This document shows positions 9,740-20,691 of a stretch of 32,978 bases of DNA, piece after piece. The translations under genes and the position numbers were made by a program. The notes beneath the pieces were generated by a model. It was not told the DNA's origin. It worked only from the letters and a program-made list of their open reading frames with translations, and made no database searches. This DNA is from Syntrophomonadaceae bacterium. Lineage in GTDB: Bacteria; Bacillota; Syntrophomonadia; Syntrophomonadales; Syntrophomonadaceae. Every line of letters begins with the position of its first letter. The first letter of the stretch is position 1. The stretch spans positions 1-32,978 of the forward strand of contig JAISWS010000146.1 in the NCBI GenBank assembly GCA_031270725.1, written 5' to 3'.

Positions 9740-11806
9740 GTGAAAGAATTATTACTGGAAATTGGAATGGAAGAAATTCCGGCCGGATATATGCCGGATC
9801 TGATTAGCAATCTGCAGGATCTGGCTCAAAAAAAAGCCGGGGCTCTGAACCTGAGGCATGGTGCTGTTCACACTTGGGGAACGCCGAGAAGGCTGGTTTT
9901 ATATATTGAAGCATTAAGCGAAACTCAGGATGATCGGCATATTGAAAACCGCGGCCCTAAAAAAAATATAGCTTTCGATAGCCAGGGAAAGCCGGCTAAA
10001 CCTGGATTGGGGTTTGCTAAAGCACAGGGGTTGGCTTTTGATGATTTGATTATAAAAGAAGTTGAAGGCGTTGAATATGTTTTTGCGCTGAAAACTATAC
10101 GAGGCCAAAATACTGTGGAGATAATTCCGGATTTTTTACAGGATTTGATTTTGTCGCTGCCGCTTCCCAAGTCAATGCGCTGGGGTTATTCCAGCTTGCG
10201 TTTCGCCCGGCCGCTGCGCTGGCTGTTAGCTTTTTGGGGAGAAGAGATGATCGCGTTTAACGTGGGCAATTTACGCTCAGGAGCGCATACTTTTGGGCAT
10301 CGGGTATTGTCTTCAGGAAAAATTGAAATTGGCGGCGTAAAAAAATATTTCGCGCTGTTGCCGGAGCATTATGTTATTCTGGATCAGGATCGGCGCCGGA
10401 ATCTTATAAAGGCACAGATACGGCAAGCAGCTGAGGAAGTGAAGGGAAAGCCGGTGGAAAGCGCGGAACTTTTGGAAGAAGTTACCTTTTTAGTGGAGTA
10501 TCCGACTGTTTTTACCGGCTCGTTTTCCGCCGATTATTTGCAGGTGCCGCCGGAGGTGCTGATGACTTCAATGATTGAACATCAAAGGTATTTTCCGGTT
10601 TTAAACGATAAGGGAGAACTGATGCCTTATTTTATCGGCGTCAGAAAGGGTAACGAAGATTCTTTGGATATAGTAAGGGCTGGAAACGAAAGGGTTTTAA
10701 AAGCCCGTCTGGAAGACGCTTTGTTTTTCTGGAATGAAGACCGCAAAAAGCCTTTGGAGGAAATAGCGCGCAACTTGGATAAAGTAACGCATCATGAACG
10801 GCTGGGCAGCTTAAAGGATAAAATTGAACGTTTGACAAAACTGGCGGATAATATAGGCGGCGGCTTCAGCGCCAGTGATAAACTGGACGCGCGGAGGGCG
10901 GCGCTTTTGTGCAAAGCCGATTTGCTTACCAATATGGTTTATGAGTTTCCGGAACTGCAAGGGATTATGGGGTGTTACTACGCCCGCTTGAACGGAGAAA
11001 AAGAAGCGGTGGCGCAAGCGGTGCGGGAACATTATTTACCTCGTTTTGCCGGAGACGATTTGCCAGAAAGTCCGGCTGGAACCATTTTAAGCTTGGCGGA
11101 AAAAATTGACAGCCTGGCCGCCTTTTTTACTATCGGCCTGAAACCCAGCGGTTCCCAGGATCCATACGCCCTGCGGAGGCAAGCTTTGGGAATCATAAGC
11201 ATTATCCTGGATCATAAGCTGAATTTGAGTTTGGAAAATGTTTTTGGTTATGCTTACGATATTATTAACATAGAAAAAAAAGAGGATAATAAACAGGAGA
11301 TCATAGGCGAATGTTTAAACTTTTTGCGGCAGCGTCTGCGGGGGACGCTATTGGACAGCGGCTATGAATATGATGTTATTGACGCGGTTTTGGCTTTATC
11401 CCCGGACAACATAAACGATGCGGCGCAAAGAACCGAAGCCTTGCAAAAATTCAAAGAAGGAGCGAATTTCCAGGACTTTATAGTAGTTTTTAACAGAGCG
11501 CACAATTTGTCAAAAAAATGGAAAAATCAGGATTGGCAAGAAGAGGTCTTGTTTGAAGATTCTGAATTGATTTTATTAAAAGCGTTCAAAGAAGTTAAGC
11601 TACAGATTGGCTCATATTTAAATGCCGGCGATTATGCCCGTTCTTTGCAAAGCCTGGCCGGCTTACGGGAAGCCATGGATGAATTTTTTACGCAGGTGAT
11701 GGTTATGGTGGAAGACGAAAAAATTCAAAATGCGCGGTTGGGGCTGTTGCATGAAATAGCCGCCCTTTGTTTTGAAATAGCGGATTTCAGCAAATTAGTT
11801 TATTAA
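9740..11806 (+). CDS. glyS: Glycyl-tRNA synthetase beta subunit
   Basis: KELLLEIGMEEIPAGYMP start, 688 aa, adjacent to glyQ; GTG start. Confidence 0.97.
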   Translation: MKELLLEIGMEEIPAGYMPDLISNLQDLAQKKAGALNLRHGAVHTWGTPRRLVLYIEALSETQDDRHIENRGPKKNIAFDSQGKPAKPGLGFAKAQGLAFDDLIIKEVEGVEYVFALKTIRGQNTVEIIPDFLQDLILSLPLPKSMRWGYSSLRFARPLRWLLAFWGEEMIAFNVGNLRSGAHTFGHRVLSSGKIEIGGVKKYFALLPEHYVILDQDRRRNLIKAQIRQAAEEVKGKPVESAELLEEVTFLVEYPTVFTGSFSADYLQVPPEVLMTSMIEHQRYFPVLNDKGELMPYFIGVRKGNEDSLDIVRAGNERVLKARLEDALFFWNEDRKKPLEEIARNLDKVTHHERLGSLKDKIERLTKLADNIGGGFSASDKLDARRAALLCKADLLTNMVYEFPELQGIMGCYYARLNGEKEAVAQAVREHYLPRFAGDDLPESPAGTILSLAEKIDSLAAFFTIGLKPSGSQDPYALRRQALGIISIILDHKLNLSLENVFGYAYDIINIEKKEDNKQEIIGECLNFLRQRLRGTLLDSGYEYDVIDAVLALSPDNINDAAQRTEALQKFKEGANFQDFIVVFNRAHNLSKKWKNQDWQEEVLFEDSELILLKAFKEVKLQIGSYLNAGDYARSLQSLAGLREAMDEFFTQVMVMVEDEKIQNARLGLLHEIAALCFEIADFSKLVY

Positions 11807-11887
11807 ACAGTTAACAGGATTTTATTTATTTGATATAGTATATATAATTAATATAAATTGACCCAAACAGTATAACATAATTGGGCG

Positions 11888-12535
11888 GTGAGTATTATTA
11901 AACTAAGCGAAAGACAAAATAAAATCCTGCAAATTGTCAAAGAATGTCAGCCGATTACCGGGGAAGGGATCGCAGATATATTAAATGTGACCCGGGCTAC
12001 GCTCAGGCCTGATTTAGCTGTTTTGACCATTTCTGGTTTTTTAGAAGCCAAGCCCAGGGTAGGGTATACTTTTAACAGCAGCCGGGCTGAAAATGAGATG
12101 CGTAAGGTGATAGACGGGTACAAAGTACAGGACATTCAATCGCTGCCGGCGATTATCAGAGCTGATTGCAGCGTGTATGACGCGATTGTGACGCTGTTTA
12201 CGGAAGACAGCGGCAGTTTGTTTGTGCTTGACCAGAATAACTGGCTTTGCGGGTTGGTTTCAAGGAAAGATTTGCTGAAAGCTACTATTGGCGAGGCGGA
12301 TATTCATAAGATACCGGTCAGCATTATTATGACGCGTATGCCGAACATAGTTACTGTTACTACTGAAAATTCGGTGATGGAAGCGGTCCAGAAAATTGTT
12401 GAACATGAAGTGGACTGTTTACCGGTGATAAAAATAATAATTGAACCTGAAACCAATGAGTATAGTTATGAAGTGGTGGGGAAAATTTCCAAAACCAATA
12501 TAACGAGGCTGTTTTTGGATTTAGCCAGTATGTAA
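11888..12535 (+). CDS. ccpN: HTH + CBS-pair transcriptional regulator (CcpN/YqzB-like)
   Basis: N-terminal HTH (LSERQNKILQIVKECQPITGEGIADILNVTRATLRPDLAVLT) plus two CBS motifs; adjacent to ppsR as in Bacillus. Confidence 0.85.
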   Translation: MSIIKLSERQNKILQIVKECQPITGEGIADILNVTRATLRPDLAVLTISGFLEAKPRVGYTFNSSRAENEMRKVIDGYKVQDIQSLPAIIRADCSVYDAIVTLFTEDSGSLFVLDQNNWLCGLVSRKDLLKATIGEADIHKIPVSIIMTRMPNIVTVTTENSVMEAVQKIVEHEVDCLPVIKIIIEPETNEYSYEVVGKISKTNITRLFLDLASM

Positions 12536-12555
12536 TAAAACAGGAGGTTTATATT

Positions 12556-13383
12556 TTGAGTGAGCATTTGCCTGGAGTATTTATTTTATCGGATTCCATA
12601 GGCGAAACAGCTGAAATGGCTGTGAGAGCTGCCGCCAGCCAGTTTAATTCCGGGAAAATGGAAATAAGGCAGGTGCCTAATATTTCCGACTCGTATACTA
12701 TTGACGAAATCCTGAAACAAGCGGTAGCTAGTAAATTTATCGTAGTATATACTCTGGTGGTTAACGAGCTGGCCGACCATTTAGTCCAGAAAGCCGCCGA
12801 GCTGGGAGTAATTTGTGTAGATGTTCTGGGGCCTTTGCTGGACGCTTTTAAAGAGGCTTCTCAGCTTAACCCCAGGAGAGAGCCGGGCTTGCTGCGCAAA
12901 ATGGACGATATGTATTATCGCCGCGTGGAAGCGGTTGAATTCGCCGTCCGTTATGATGATGGGAAAGATCCGCGGGGAATTGAGCTGGCTGACGTGGTAC
13001 TGATAGGAGTTTCGAGAACTTCTAAAACGCCGCTTTCTATGTATTTGGCGCATAAACGCATAAAAGTTGCCAATGTTCCTTTGGTACCGGAGGTTATTCC
13101 GCCGGAACAGCTTTTTACCGCGGCTAAAGGTAAGGTCATCGGCTTGATTATAAGGGATGAGCAGCTTACTAATATACGTTCAGAGCGCCTGAAAACTTTA
13201 GGGCTGGGCGGGCAGGCCAGTTACGCTTCGTCCAAGCGGATTTTTGAAGAATTGGAATACGCTGAAAAGATAATGAAAAAAATTGGCTGTCCGGTAATTG
13301 ATGTAACCAATAAAGCCATAGAGGAGACGGCCAGTAAAATATTAGAAATCTACTATAGGAGGATAAGTTATGTCAAAACATAA
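12556..13383 (+). CDS. ppsR: Pyruvate, phosphate dikinase regulatory protein (kinase/phosphorylase, DUF299)
   Basis: FILSDSIGETAEMAVRAAASQF, LIGVSRTSKTPLSMYLA; next to ppdK; TTG start. Confidence 0.95.
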   Translation: MSEHLPGVFILSDSIGETAEMAVRAAASQFNSGKMEIRQVPNISDSYTIDEILKQAVASKFIVVYTLVVNELADHLVQKAAELGVICVDVLGPLLDAFKEASQLNPRREPGLLRKMDDMYYRRVEAVEFAVRYDDGKDPRGIELADVVLIGVSRTSKTPLSMYLAHKRIKVANVPLVPEVIPPEQLFTAAKGKVIGLIIRDEQLTNIRSERLKTLGLGGQASYASSKRIFEELEYAEKIMKKIGCPVIDVTNKAIEETASKILEIYYRRISYVKT

Positions 13384-16018
13384 GTATGTTTTTCTGTTTG
13401 AAGAAGGAAATGCCGATATGCGGCTTCTTTTAGGCGGAAAAGGCGCCAATTTGGCGGAAATGACCAGAATAGGGCTGCCGGTACCTCCTGGTTTTACGAT
13501 AACAGCGGAAGCTTGTAACGCTTATCTGGCGGCTCAGGAACAATTCCAGAAAGAAATAATGGAACAGGCTTATGAATCCCTGTTCATACTGGAAAAAAAG
13601 ACCGGTAAAGTTTTTGGGGATAAAAGTAATCCTTTGCTGGTTTCAGTCAGATCCGGAGCTGCCGTTTCTATGCCGGGTATGATGGACACTATATTAAATC
13701 TGGGCTTGAATGATGATTCAGTTCAGGGTTTAAAGGATTTGACAGGAAACGACAGATTTGCGCAGGACTGTTACCGGCGTTTTATTCAAATGTTCAGCAA
13801 TGTGGTGCTGGGAATAGAACATAACTTGTTCGAAGAAGTTGTAGAAAAGTATAAACGCAGGCTGAATGTGATATTTGACTATGAAATTCCGGCGGAGGAA
13901 TTGAAGTTAATAATAAATGATTACAAAAAACTGGTCAAAAAGGAAATGGGCTTTGATTTTCCGCAGGATGTGCGTGAACAGTTAGTCAGGGCTATCCAGG
14001 CCGTATTTACTTCCTGGAATAACAACCGGGCGATTATTTACCGGCGTTTGAACAAAATAGACGATGCTTTGGGGACGGCGGTTAATATTCAGTGTATGGC
14101 TTTTGGCAATATGGGGGATGATTCCGGGACCGGCGTCGCCTTTACCCGCAACCCTTCCAACGGAGTTAAAGAATTGTACGGAGAATTTTTAGTTAACGCC
14201 CAGGGTGAGGATGTTGTAGCCGGTATCAGAACCCCGATGCCGATTGCGAGATTAAAAGAAAAGCTGCCGGAAGTTTATCAGCAGTTTATTGACACTTGTT
14301 CTGTTCTGGAAAAGCATTATCAGGATTTGCAGGATATTGAATTCACGGTGGAAAAAGGCACTCTGTATATGCTGCAGACCCGTAACGGCAAGCGCACTGC
14401 CCGGGCCGCGGTAAAAGTAGCCGTGGATATGGTGGCTGAAGGGCTTATAAGCAGACGGGAGGCTTTGTTGCGCGTTGACGCGGAATCAATTAATACTTTG
14501 TTACACAGGCAAATTGATAATTCTATTGAGCTTAACGCTATAGCGGTAGGATTGCCGGCTTCTCCGGGCGCTGCCTGCGGGAAAGCGGTTTTTGACGCTA
14601 ATCTGGCTGAGAGATTGGGACAAAACGGTGAAAAAGTAGTCATGGTAAGAAACGAAACCACGCCTGACGATATACACGGCATAATATACGCGGAAGGGGT
14701 GCTGACCGCCCGCGGCGGCATGACGTCTCATGCGGCGGTAGTGGCGCGCGGAATGGGGAAACCGTGTGTATGCGGTTGCGAGGGCATTAATATAGACTAT
14801 AATAACCGCGTTTTTACCGCTAACGGCGTTGTTGTTAAAGAAGGGGATATTATAAGCATTGACGGAGCTACCGGCAAAGTTATGCAGGGTGAAGTTGCCC
14901 TGATTGAGCCGACCTTTTCCTACGAGTTCGAAACGCTGTTAAAATGGGCTGACGAAGCCAAGCGATTGCAGGTAAGAGCCAATGCGGATACGCCGGAAGA
15001 TGCGGTCAAAGCCAGAGAGTTAGGAGCGGAGGGTATAGGGCTGTGCCGGACGGAGCATATGTTTATGGCGCAGGAAAGGCTGCCGCATGTCCAGGAAATG
15101 ATATTGGCTGAAAATGTAGAGGAACGCCAAAGAGCTTTGGAAAAATTATTGCCTTTCCAAAGGAAAGATTTTTACGAAATATTGAAGGCTATGTCGCCGT
15201 TGCCGGTAACTATAAGGCTGCTGGACCCTCCTTTGCATGAATTTTTGCCGGATCGAGAATCTTTATTTTTGCAGGTGTACGATAAAAAACAACGAAATAT
15301 ATTAGATAATGAACTGTTTCAGCAGGAAGAAATGCTGAAAAAAATTGACAATCTGTCAGAAGCGAATCCGATGCTGGGGCACAGAGGATGCCGTCTGGGG
15401 CTGAGTTATCCTGAAATTTACCGTATGCAAGCACGCGCTATATTTGAAGCGGCCGCCCAGCTGAAACAGGAAAACGTAAAGACTTTTGCGGAAGTTGAAA
15501 TTCCCCTGGTTATGGATGTGGGAGAATTACAATTCCTGAAGAATGAAATATTTGCTGTTTATGAAACCATAAAAAAAGAGTTGGGAGTAGAATTAGATTT
15601 TGCGCTGGGAACTATGATAGAGCTGCCCCGGGCCTGTCTTGTAACAGAAGAAATCGCTGAACAAGCGGAGTTTTTTTCCTTTGGCACCAATGACCTCACG
15701 CAGACTACTTTAGGCTTCAGCCGTGATGACGCTGAGGGGAAATTCATTCCGGTGTATCTGGAAAAAAAGATAATGAAGGATAATCCTTTTGCCGTATTGG
15801 ACCGCAAAGGAGTGGGATCACTGATGAAGATGGCCATTGCCGGGGCGCGGAAAGCAAGACCGGGCGTTATGATGGGTATTTGCGGTGAACATGGAGGAGA
15901 GCCTGATTCCATAGAGTTTTGTCATCAGATAGGACTTGACTATGTAAGCTGTTCGCCTTATAGAATCCCAATCGCCCGCTTGTCAGCGGCGCAGGCCGCG
16001 ATTAATAATGTGAATTAA
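13370..16018 (+). CDS. ppdK: Pyruvate, phosphate dikinase
   Basis: 882 aa; catalytic LTARGGMTSHAAVVARGMGKPCVCG, GLCRTEHMF, GICGEHGGEPDSI; overlaps ppsR by 14 bp. Confidence 0.98.
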   Translation: MSKHKYVFLFEEGNADMRLLLGGKGANLAEMTRIGLPVPPGFTITAEACNAYLAAQEQFQKEIMEQAYESLFILEKKTGKVFGDKSNPLLVSVRSGAAVSMPGMMDTILNLGLNDDSVQGLKDLTGNDRFAQDCYRRFIQMFSNVVLGIEHNLFEEVVEKYKRRLNVIFDYEIPAEELKLIINDYKKLVKKEMGFDFPQDVREQLVRAIQAVFTSWNNNRAIIYRRLNKIDDALGTAVNIQCMAFGNMGDDSGTGVAFTRNPSNGVKELYGEFLVNAQGEDVVAGIRTPMPIARLKEKLPEVYQQFIDTCSVLEKHYQDLQDIEFTVEKGTLYMLQTRNGKRTARAAVKVAVDMVAEGLISRREALLRVDAESINTLLHRQIDNSIELNAIAVGLPASPGAACGKAVFDANLAERLGQNGEKVVMVRNETTPDDIHGIIYAEGVLTARGGMTSHAAVVARGMGKPCVCGCEGINIDYNNRVFTANGVVVKEGDIISIDGATGKVMQGEVALIEPTFSYEFETLLKWADEAKRLQVRANADTPEDAVKARELGAEGIGLCRTEHMFMAQERLPHVQEMILAENVEERQRALEKLLPFQRKDFYEILKAMSPLPVTIRLLDPPLHEFLPDRESLFLQVYDKKQRNILDNELFQQEEMLKKIDNLSEANPMLGHRGCRLGLSYPEIYRMQARAIFEAAAQLKQENVKTFAEVEIPLVMDVGELQFLKNEIFAVYETIKKELGVELDFALGTMIELPRACLVTEEIAEQAEFFSFGTNDLTQTTLGFSRDDAEGKFIPVYLEKKIMKDNPFAVLDRKGVGSLMKMAIAGARKARPGVMMGICGEHGGEPDSIEFCHQIGLDYVSCSPYRIPIARLSAAQAAINNVN

Positions 16019-16066
16019 AAGGATTTGTTTATATATACATAAATAATAAATAAAATAAGGCTGACG

Positions 16067-16098
16067 GTTCAGTGCGCCTGCGTCCAGGCGCACTGAAC
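16067..16098 (+). repeat. Perfect 13-bp inverted repeat (hairpin) after ppdK
   Basis: GTTCAGTGCGCCT-gcgtcc-AGGCGCACTGAAC; no U-tract follows. Confidence 0.8.
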
Positions 16099-16164
16099 GT
16101 ATTCACCGGAAGACTTAACCGCTGCCGGATAAGTTAACCATATACATTGTCTTTAAAAGGTGAG

Positions 16165-17217
16165 ATGGCTGTGATAAATATTCGCGAAGAGATTGAAAAA
16201 AGAGAAGATCAGTGCCTGGCTCCGTACGCGGTACGTTCAAAGTCGAGCCGGGGGCGGGAGCTCCCGGAAAACATGGATCCGGTCCGGACTTGTTTCATGG
16301 TAGACAGGGATCGGATAATCCATTCTAAATCTTTCCGGCGTCTGAAGCATAAAACCCAGGTTTTTATTGCTCCGGGCGGAGACCATTACCGTACAAGGCT
16401 GACCCATACCTTGGAGGTAAACCAGATCGCCCGTACTATAGGGGCGGGATTGAATCTTAACCAGGATTTAATCGAAGCTATTGCTTTGGCTCATGATGTT
16501 GGCCATACTCCTTTCGCCCACGCCGGCGAAAGAGTGCTGGACCGGCTGCTGAAAGAAGGCTTTAAGCATGATGAAAATAGTGTGCGGGTTTTAACGAAAA
16601 TAGAACGGCATCATACGGAGGCTGGCCTGAACTTGTCGTGGGAAGTGCTGGACGGAGTCCTGCGCCACAGCGGATACGGTAAAGAAGTTCCGGAAGCGGC
16701 GTCTTTGGAAGGACAGGTAGTGAAAATAAGCGATAAGATAGCTTATGTTCAGCATGACATAGATGATTCTATCCGGGCGGGCATACTGAAGCCAAACGAG
16801 CTTCCGCGCGGCAGTTTAAAGATTTTGGGGGAAAGCCACAGCCAAAGGATAGCGACTTTGGTAATCAGCACTATTGAACATACGGCCGGACAGATAAAAA
16901 ACAACGACTGTCTGCGGGTAGCGCCGCATCCGGAAATAAATACGGCATTAAAGGAGCTGCGGCAGTTTATGTTTGAAAAAGTTTATAACGGAGATATTTG
17001 CAGGACCGAAAGGGAAAAGGCGATGTTCATAATAAATAATTTATACAATTATTATTGTCTGACGCCGGATCAAATGACTTTACCCTACCAGCAAATCGCT
17101 GAACAAGAGGGAGTGGAAAGGGCAGTGGCGGATTATATATCCGGCATGAGCGACGCTTACTGCATGCATTTGTTCAAAAAAATATTTTTACCGCAGGTAT
17201 TCATGCTGGATGATTGA
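16165..17217 (+). CDS. dgt: Deoxyguanosinetriphosphate triphosphohydrolase-like HD protein
   Basis: HD motifs HYRTRLTHTLEVNQIARTI and ALAHDVGHTPFAHAGERVL; ATG 16165 preceded by aaaaggtgag preferred over TTG 16147. Confidence 0.93.
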   Translation: MAVINIREEIEKREDQCLAPYAVRSKSSRGRELPENMDPVRTCFMVDRDRIIHSKSFRRLKHKTQVFIAPGGDHYRTRLTHTLEVNQIARTIGAGLNLNQDLIEAIALAHDVGHTPFAHAGERVLDRLLKEGFKHDENSVRVLTKIERHHTEAGLNLSWEVLDGVLRHSGYGKEVPEAASLEGQVVKISDKIAYVQHDIDDSIRAGILKPNELPRGSLKILGESHSQRIATLVISTIEHTAGQIKNNDCLRVAPHPEINTALKELRQFMFEKVYNGDICRTEREKAMFIINNLYNYYCLTPDQMTLPYQQIAEQEGVERAVADYISGMSDAYCMHLFKKIFLPQVFMLDD

Positions 17218-17272
17218 TATTTTCCGGCCTGGAAACCGGGAACGAAAATTAAAATAAGGATTTGAAAGAACA

Positions 17273-19054
17273 ATGGCTCCATTTTATGATAACGATGTCA
17301 TACGTGATGTAGAGGCGCGTATCAGCATTGTGGATATAGTAGGCGAGACTGTGAAACTCACCCGTAAAGGCAATCGTTACTGGGGGCTTTGCCCGTTTCA
17401 TAATGAAAAAACTCCTTCCTTTACCGTGAATCCGGATAAAAATATGTATTATTGTTTTGGCTGCCATGAGGGGGGCAACATATTTTCTTTTGTCATGAAA
17501 AGAGAAAATATGGAATTCGGGGAGGCTTTGGAAAAATTAGCTGTCCTGGCTGGAGTGCAATTGCCGGCCCGCTCTTCCACGCCGGAAACCAGAAAGAAAC
17601 ATGACCTGCTTCAGGTTAATAAAGAAGCGGCTCAGTTCTTTCAGAATAATCTGTACGCTGATGACGGCAGGCGGGCGCTGGATTATCTGCTGCTGCGCGG
17701 TCTCAGTCCGGAAATCTGCCGTTCTTTTCAACTGGGTTTTGCGTTTGAGGGCTGGCGGAATTTGTTGGACCATATGAATAAAAAAGGCTATCCGGTTGAT
17801 TCTTTGAAAGAAATTGGCTTAATAAAGCGCAGTGAAGATAAAGACTATTACTTTGACGCTTTCCGCAACCGGATAATCTTTCCGATAAAAGCGACTAACG
17901 GAGATGTTTTGGGGTTTGGCGGACGAGTTATCGGAGAAGGGCAGCCTAAATATTTAAATACCCAGGAAACAAAAATTTATTCCAAAAGAAATCAGCTCTA
18001 TGGCTTACATCAGGCCCGGGAGGAAATCAGGAAACAAAACCAGGTGTATATCGTGGAAGGGTACATGGATTGTATTAAAATGCATCAGGCGGGATTAATA
18101 AATACCGTAGCTTCCCTGGGAACATCCCTGACCGTTTCACAGGCGGCGCTTTTAAGACGTTACGCCGAAACGGTAATTATTATGTATGACGGGGATGAAG
18201 CGGGGCAGAGAGAAACTATGCGGGCGATTGACGTCGTTTTAGAGGAAAAGTTTCAGGTATATGTGATAGTTTTAGCACCGGATATGGATCCTGATAATTT
18301 GACAGATTTTTATGATAAAAAGGAATTTATGCATTTTATACAGAATAATAAAATCAATCATATACAATTTAAACTCAATAACTTAATAAAAAAGGAAAAA
18401 ATCTTGAACTTAGCGGCTAAGATGAGGATTTTAGCTGAACTGAGGAAATATATACAGAAAATGGAAAGCCCTATAGAGTTAGAGTACAATATCAGAATTT
18501 TAGCGCAGCGTTTACAGCTGGAAGAAAATATAATAGGCAAAGAAATGAAAACGGGTTTATTTAATGAGAAAAAGGGAGTAAACGGGAATAAAACTAAAAT
18601 TATCAGAAATAATATTGAATACGGTAATTATAGTCTGGAAGAGAAGATATTGGTAATGATGCTGACGGATGAACAGGTTTATAACAAAATACAAAGCGCA
18701 ATCGGATGGGATTTTTTTCGTAATAATGATTATAAAAAGATAATGGATGAATTTGTTTCTTTGGATGATAAATTCAATCTTGATTGGAGCCAGTTGGCCG
18801 GTATTTTCTCAGGGTTGCGGCTGGAAAACCATTTAGCTAAATTATCGCTGCTGATTGAAGCCGGCGACAGGATTGCGGACGAACATCAAATTGATGAGTT
18901 TATAAACAGGGTTATTAAAAAACGGCAGGATGAAGTATGGCGGAATACTTTATTCAGGTTGGAAAAAATAAAAGACGAAGGTGATTTTAAAGATTTATTG
19001 AATTTTATTATCAATTTGGATATATTCCTTACCCAGGAAGGGGGGAGAAAATGA
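17273..19054 (+). CDS. dnaG: DNA primase
   Basis: CHC2 zinc motif [50 protein letters not shown] and MYDGDEAG. Confidence 0.97.
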   Translation: MAPFYDNDVIRDVEARISIVDIVGETVKLTRKGNRYWGLCPFHNEKTPSFTVNPDKNMYYCFGCHEGGNIFSFVMKRENMEFGEALEKLAVLAGVQLPARSSTPETRKKHDLLQVNKEAAQFFQNNLYADDGRRALDYLLLRGLSPEICRSFQLGFAFEGWRNLLDHMNKKGYPVDSLKEIGLIKRSEDKDYYFDAFRNRIIFPIKATNGDVLGFGGRVIGEGQPKYLNTQETKIYSKRNQLYGLHQAREEIRKQNQVYIVEGYMDCIKMHQAGLINTVASLGTSLTVSQAALLRRYAETVIIMYDGDEAGQRETMRAIDVVLEEKFQVYVIVLAPDMDPDNLTDFYDKKEFMHFIQNNKINHIQFKLNNLIKKEKILNLAAKMRILAELRKYIQKMESPIELEYNIRILAQRLQLEENIIGKEMKTGLFNEKKGVNGNKTKIIRNNIEYGNYSLEEKILVMMLTDEQVYNKIQSAIGWDFFRNNDYKKIMDEFVSLDDKFNLDWSQLAGIFSGLRLENHLAKLSLLIEAGDRIADEHQIDEFINRVIKKRQDEVWRNTLFRLEKIKDEGDFKDLLNFIINLDIFLTQEGGRK

Positions 19055-20157
19055 AACTGGAAAAAAAACTGTCGGACACCATAACGCTTTTAGCCGAAAA
19101 AGGAAAAAAGAAAAAGAACCTGACTTATGAGGAAATAATTGAAGAACTCCAGGGATTCAATCTGGGGCCTGAACATATTGACGATGTTTTTGAGCATTTG
19201 CAGTCTTTAGGTATTAATATCGGGCTGGACAGTGATATAGAAGAAAGCGAAAACGAAAGCGACAATGAAGATGAAGCAAAAGATTCGGACAGCATTGAGA
19301 ACGAGGATATTTCTATCCCGGATGGAATTGAAATTGACGATCCGGTTAGAATGTATTTAAAAGAAATCGGAAGGGTCCCGTTGCTGTCAGCTGAACAAGA
19401 GGTTTCGCTGGCTTTGGCTATTGAGAATGAAGACGAGGAATCGAAAAGAAAACTGGTGGAAGCGAACCTGCGTTTGGTAGTCAGCATTGCCAAACGATAT
19501 GTGGGACGGGGGATGCTGTTCCTGGATCTGATACAGGAAGGAAATTTGGGCTTGATGAAAGCAGTGGAAAAATTTGACTATCGTAAGGGTTTCAAATTCA
19601 GCACCTATGCCACTTGGTGGATAAGGCAAGCGATAACCAGAGCGATAGCAGACCAGGCTCGAACTATAAGAATACCTGTTCATATGGTGGAAACTATTAA
19701 CAAGCTTTCGCGTATTCAAAGAAGTTTACTGCAGATATTAGGCCGCGAACCGACTCCGGGAGAAGTGGCTCTGGAAATGGATATTCCCGTGGAAAGAGTC
19801 ATTGAGATTATGAAGGTCGCCCAGGAACCGGTTTCTTTGGAGACCCCGATCGGGGAAGAGGACGACAGCCATCTTGGTGATTTTATAACGGATGAAGACG
19901 CGGAATCACCGGAAGAATCAGCTTCATTTGTATTACTCCGCGAGCAGTTGGACGGCATTTTAGATACTTTAACCGAAAGAGAAGAAAAGGTGTTGCGCCT
20001 GCGTTTCGGACTGGATGACGGCCGCCCCCGCACTTTAGAAGAAGTGGGGCAGGAATTTGGCGTGACGAGGGAAAGAATAAGGCAAATAGAAGCGAAAGCT
20101 TTGCGCAAGCTGAGACACCCCTCGCGCAGTAAAAAATTGAAAGACTATATAGAATGA
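19051..20157 (+). CDS. rpoD: RNA polymerase primary sigma factor (RpoD/SigA)
   Basis: [55 protein letters not shown], region 4 [24 protein letters not shown] overlap with dnaG. Confidence 0.98.
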   Translation: MKLEKKLSDTITLLAEKGKKKKNLTYEEIIEELQGFNLGPEHIDDVFEHLQSLGINIGLDSDIEESENESDNEDEAKDSDSIENEDISIPDGIEIDDPVRMYLKEIGRVPLLSAEQEVSLALAIENEDEESKRKLVEANLRLVVSIAKRYVGRGMLFLDLIQEGNLGLMKAVEKFDYRKGFKFSTYATWWIRQAITRAIADQARTIRIPVHMVETINKLSRIQRSLLQILGREPTPGEVALEMDIPVERVIEIMKVAQEPVSLETPIGEEDDSHLGDFITDEDAESPEESASFVLLREQLDGILDTLTEREEKVLRLRFGLDDGRPRTLEEVGQEFGVTRERIRQIEAKALRKLRHPSRSKKLKDYIE

Positions 20158-20195
20158 GCGCGATAAACTATTTGTTCCGGCCGGTTTAATATAGC

Positions 20196-20224
20196 TTGAC
20201 AAGTACCTTAAAGGGTTATATAAT
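20196..20224 (+). promoter_or_regulatory. Consensus sigma-A promoter for tRNA-Asn
   Basis: TTGACA (20196-20201), 17 bp, TATAAT (20219-20224); tRNA begins 20 nt after the -10. Confidence 0.93.
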
Positions 20225-20244
20225 GATTTTCGTTGGAGAAATGT

Positions 20245-20319
20245 TCCTCGATAGCTCAACGGTAGAGCATCCGGCTGTTAACCGGAGGGTTGTAGGTTCG
20301 AATCCTACTCGGGGAGCCA
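20245..20319 (+). tRNA. tRNA-Asn(GTT), CCA encoded
   Basis: Acceptor TCCTCGA/TCGGGGA, anticodon loop CTGTTAA within TCCGG/CCGGA, T-arm GGTTCGAATCC, 3' GCCA. Confidence 0.97.
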
Positions 20320-20331
20320 ATTGACAGTGAG

Positions 20332-20358
20332 CGCGGTTTATGAAAGCCGCGTTTTTTT
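20332..20358 (+). terminator. Intrinsic terminator after tRNA-Asn
   Basis: CGCGGTTT-atga-AAGCCGCG followed by TTTTTTT. Confidence 0.9.
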
Positions 20359-20488
20359 ATTATTTTGAGAGTCAGGTTTATTTGCTTTCCGCTTGAAAAA
20401 AGCCCGCGGCACAAACAAAAAATCAAAACCCCCCAATATATTGAATATTTATGGGATAGGGTACGAGAAAACGGCTGCCCGCGTCTGC

Positions 20489-20529
20489 GCGGCGCTCCAT
20501 AAAACGCGATGCCATTTATGGGACGCCGC
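20489..20529. repeat. Intergenic long imperfect hairpin
   Basis: GCGGCGCTCCATAAA ... TTTATGGGACGCCGC: 15 positions, 13 WC + 1 GU + 1 mismatch, 11-nt loop. Confidence 0.7.
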
Positions 20530-20691
20530 AATCATTTTTTAAAGACCCCCCTTCTATAATAAGCGGCAATAAGCGGCGCTGTCATATTACATCTATAATA
20601 TATTGTTATACAGAATATTTTTACTGTTTATCGATATAATTATATTGACATTCAATATTTTTTATATTATTTTTAAAATAAAGATTATGAC

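Noticed and set aside
20256-20531. Minus-strand 91-aa ORF ending GSPSRIRTYNPPVNSRMLYR
   Set aside because: The C-terminus is the antisense translation of tRNA-Asn, a common spurious annotation
20645-20685. TTGACA upstream of the DUF2975 gene as a sigma-A promoter
   Set aside because: No good -10 at 16-18 bp spacing in this very AT-rich stretch; too ambiguous to list as a feature
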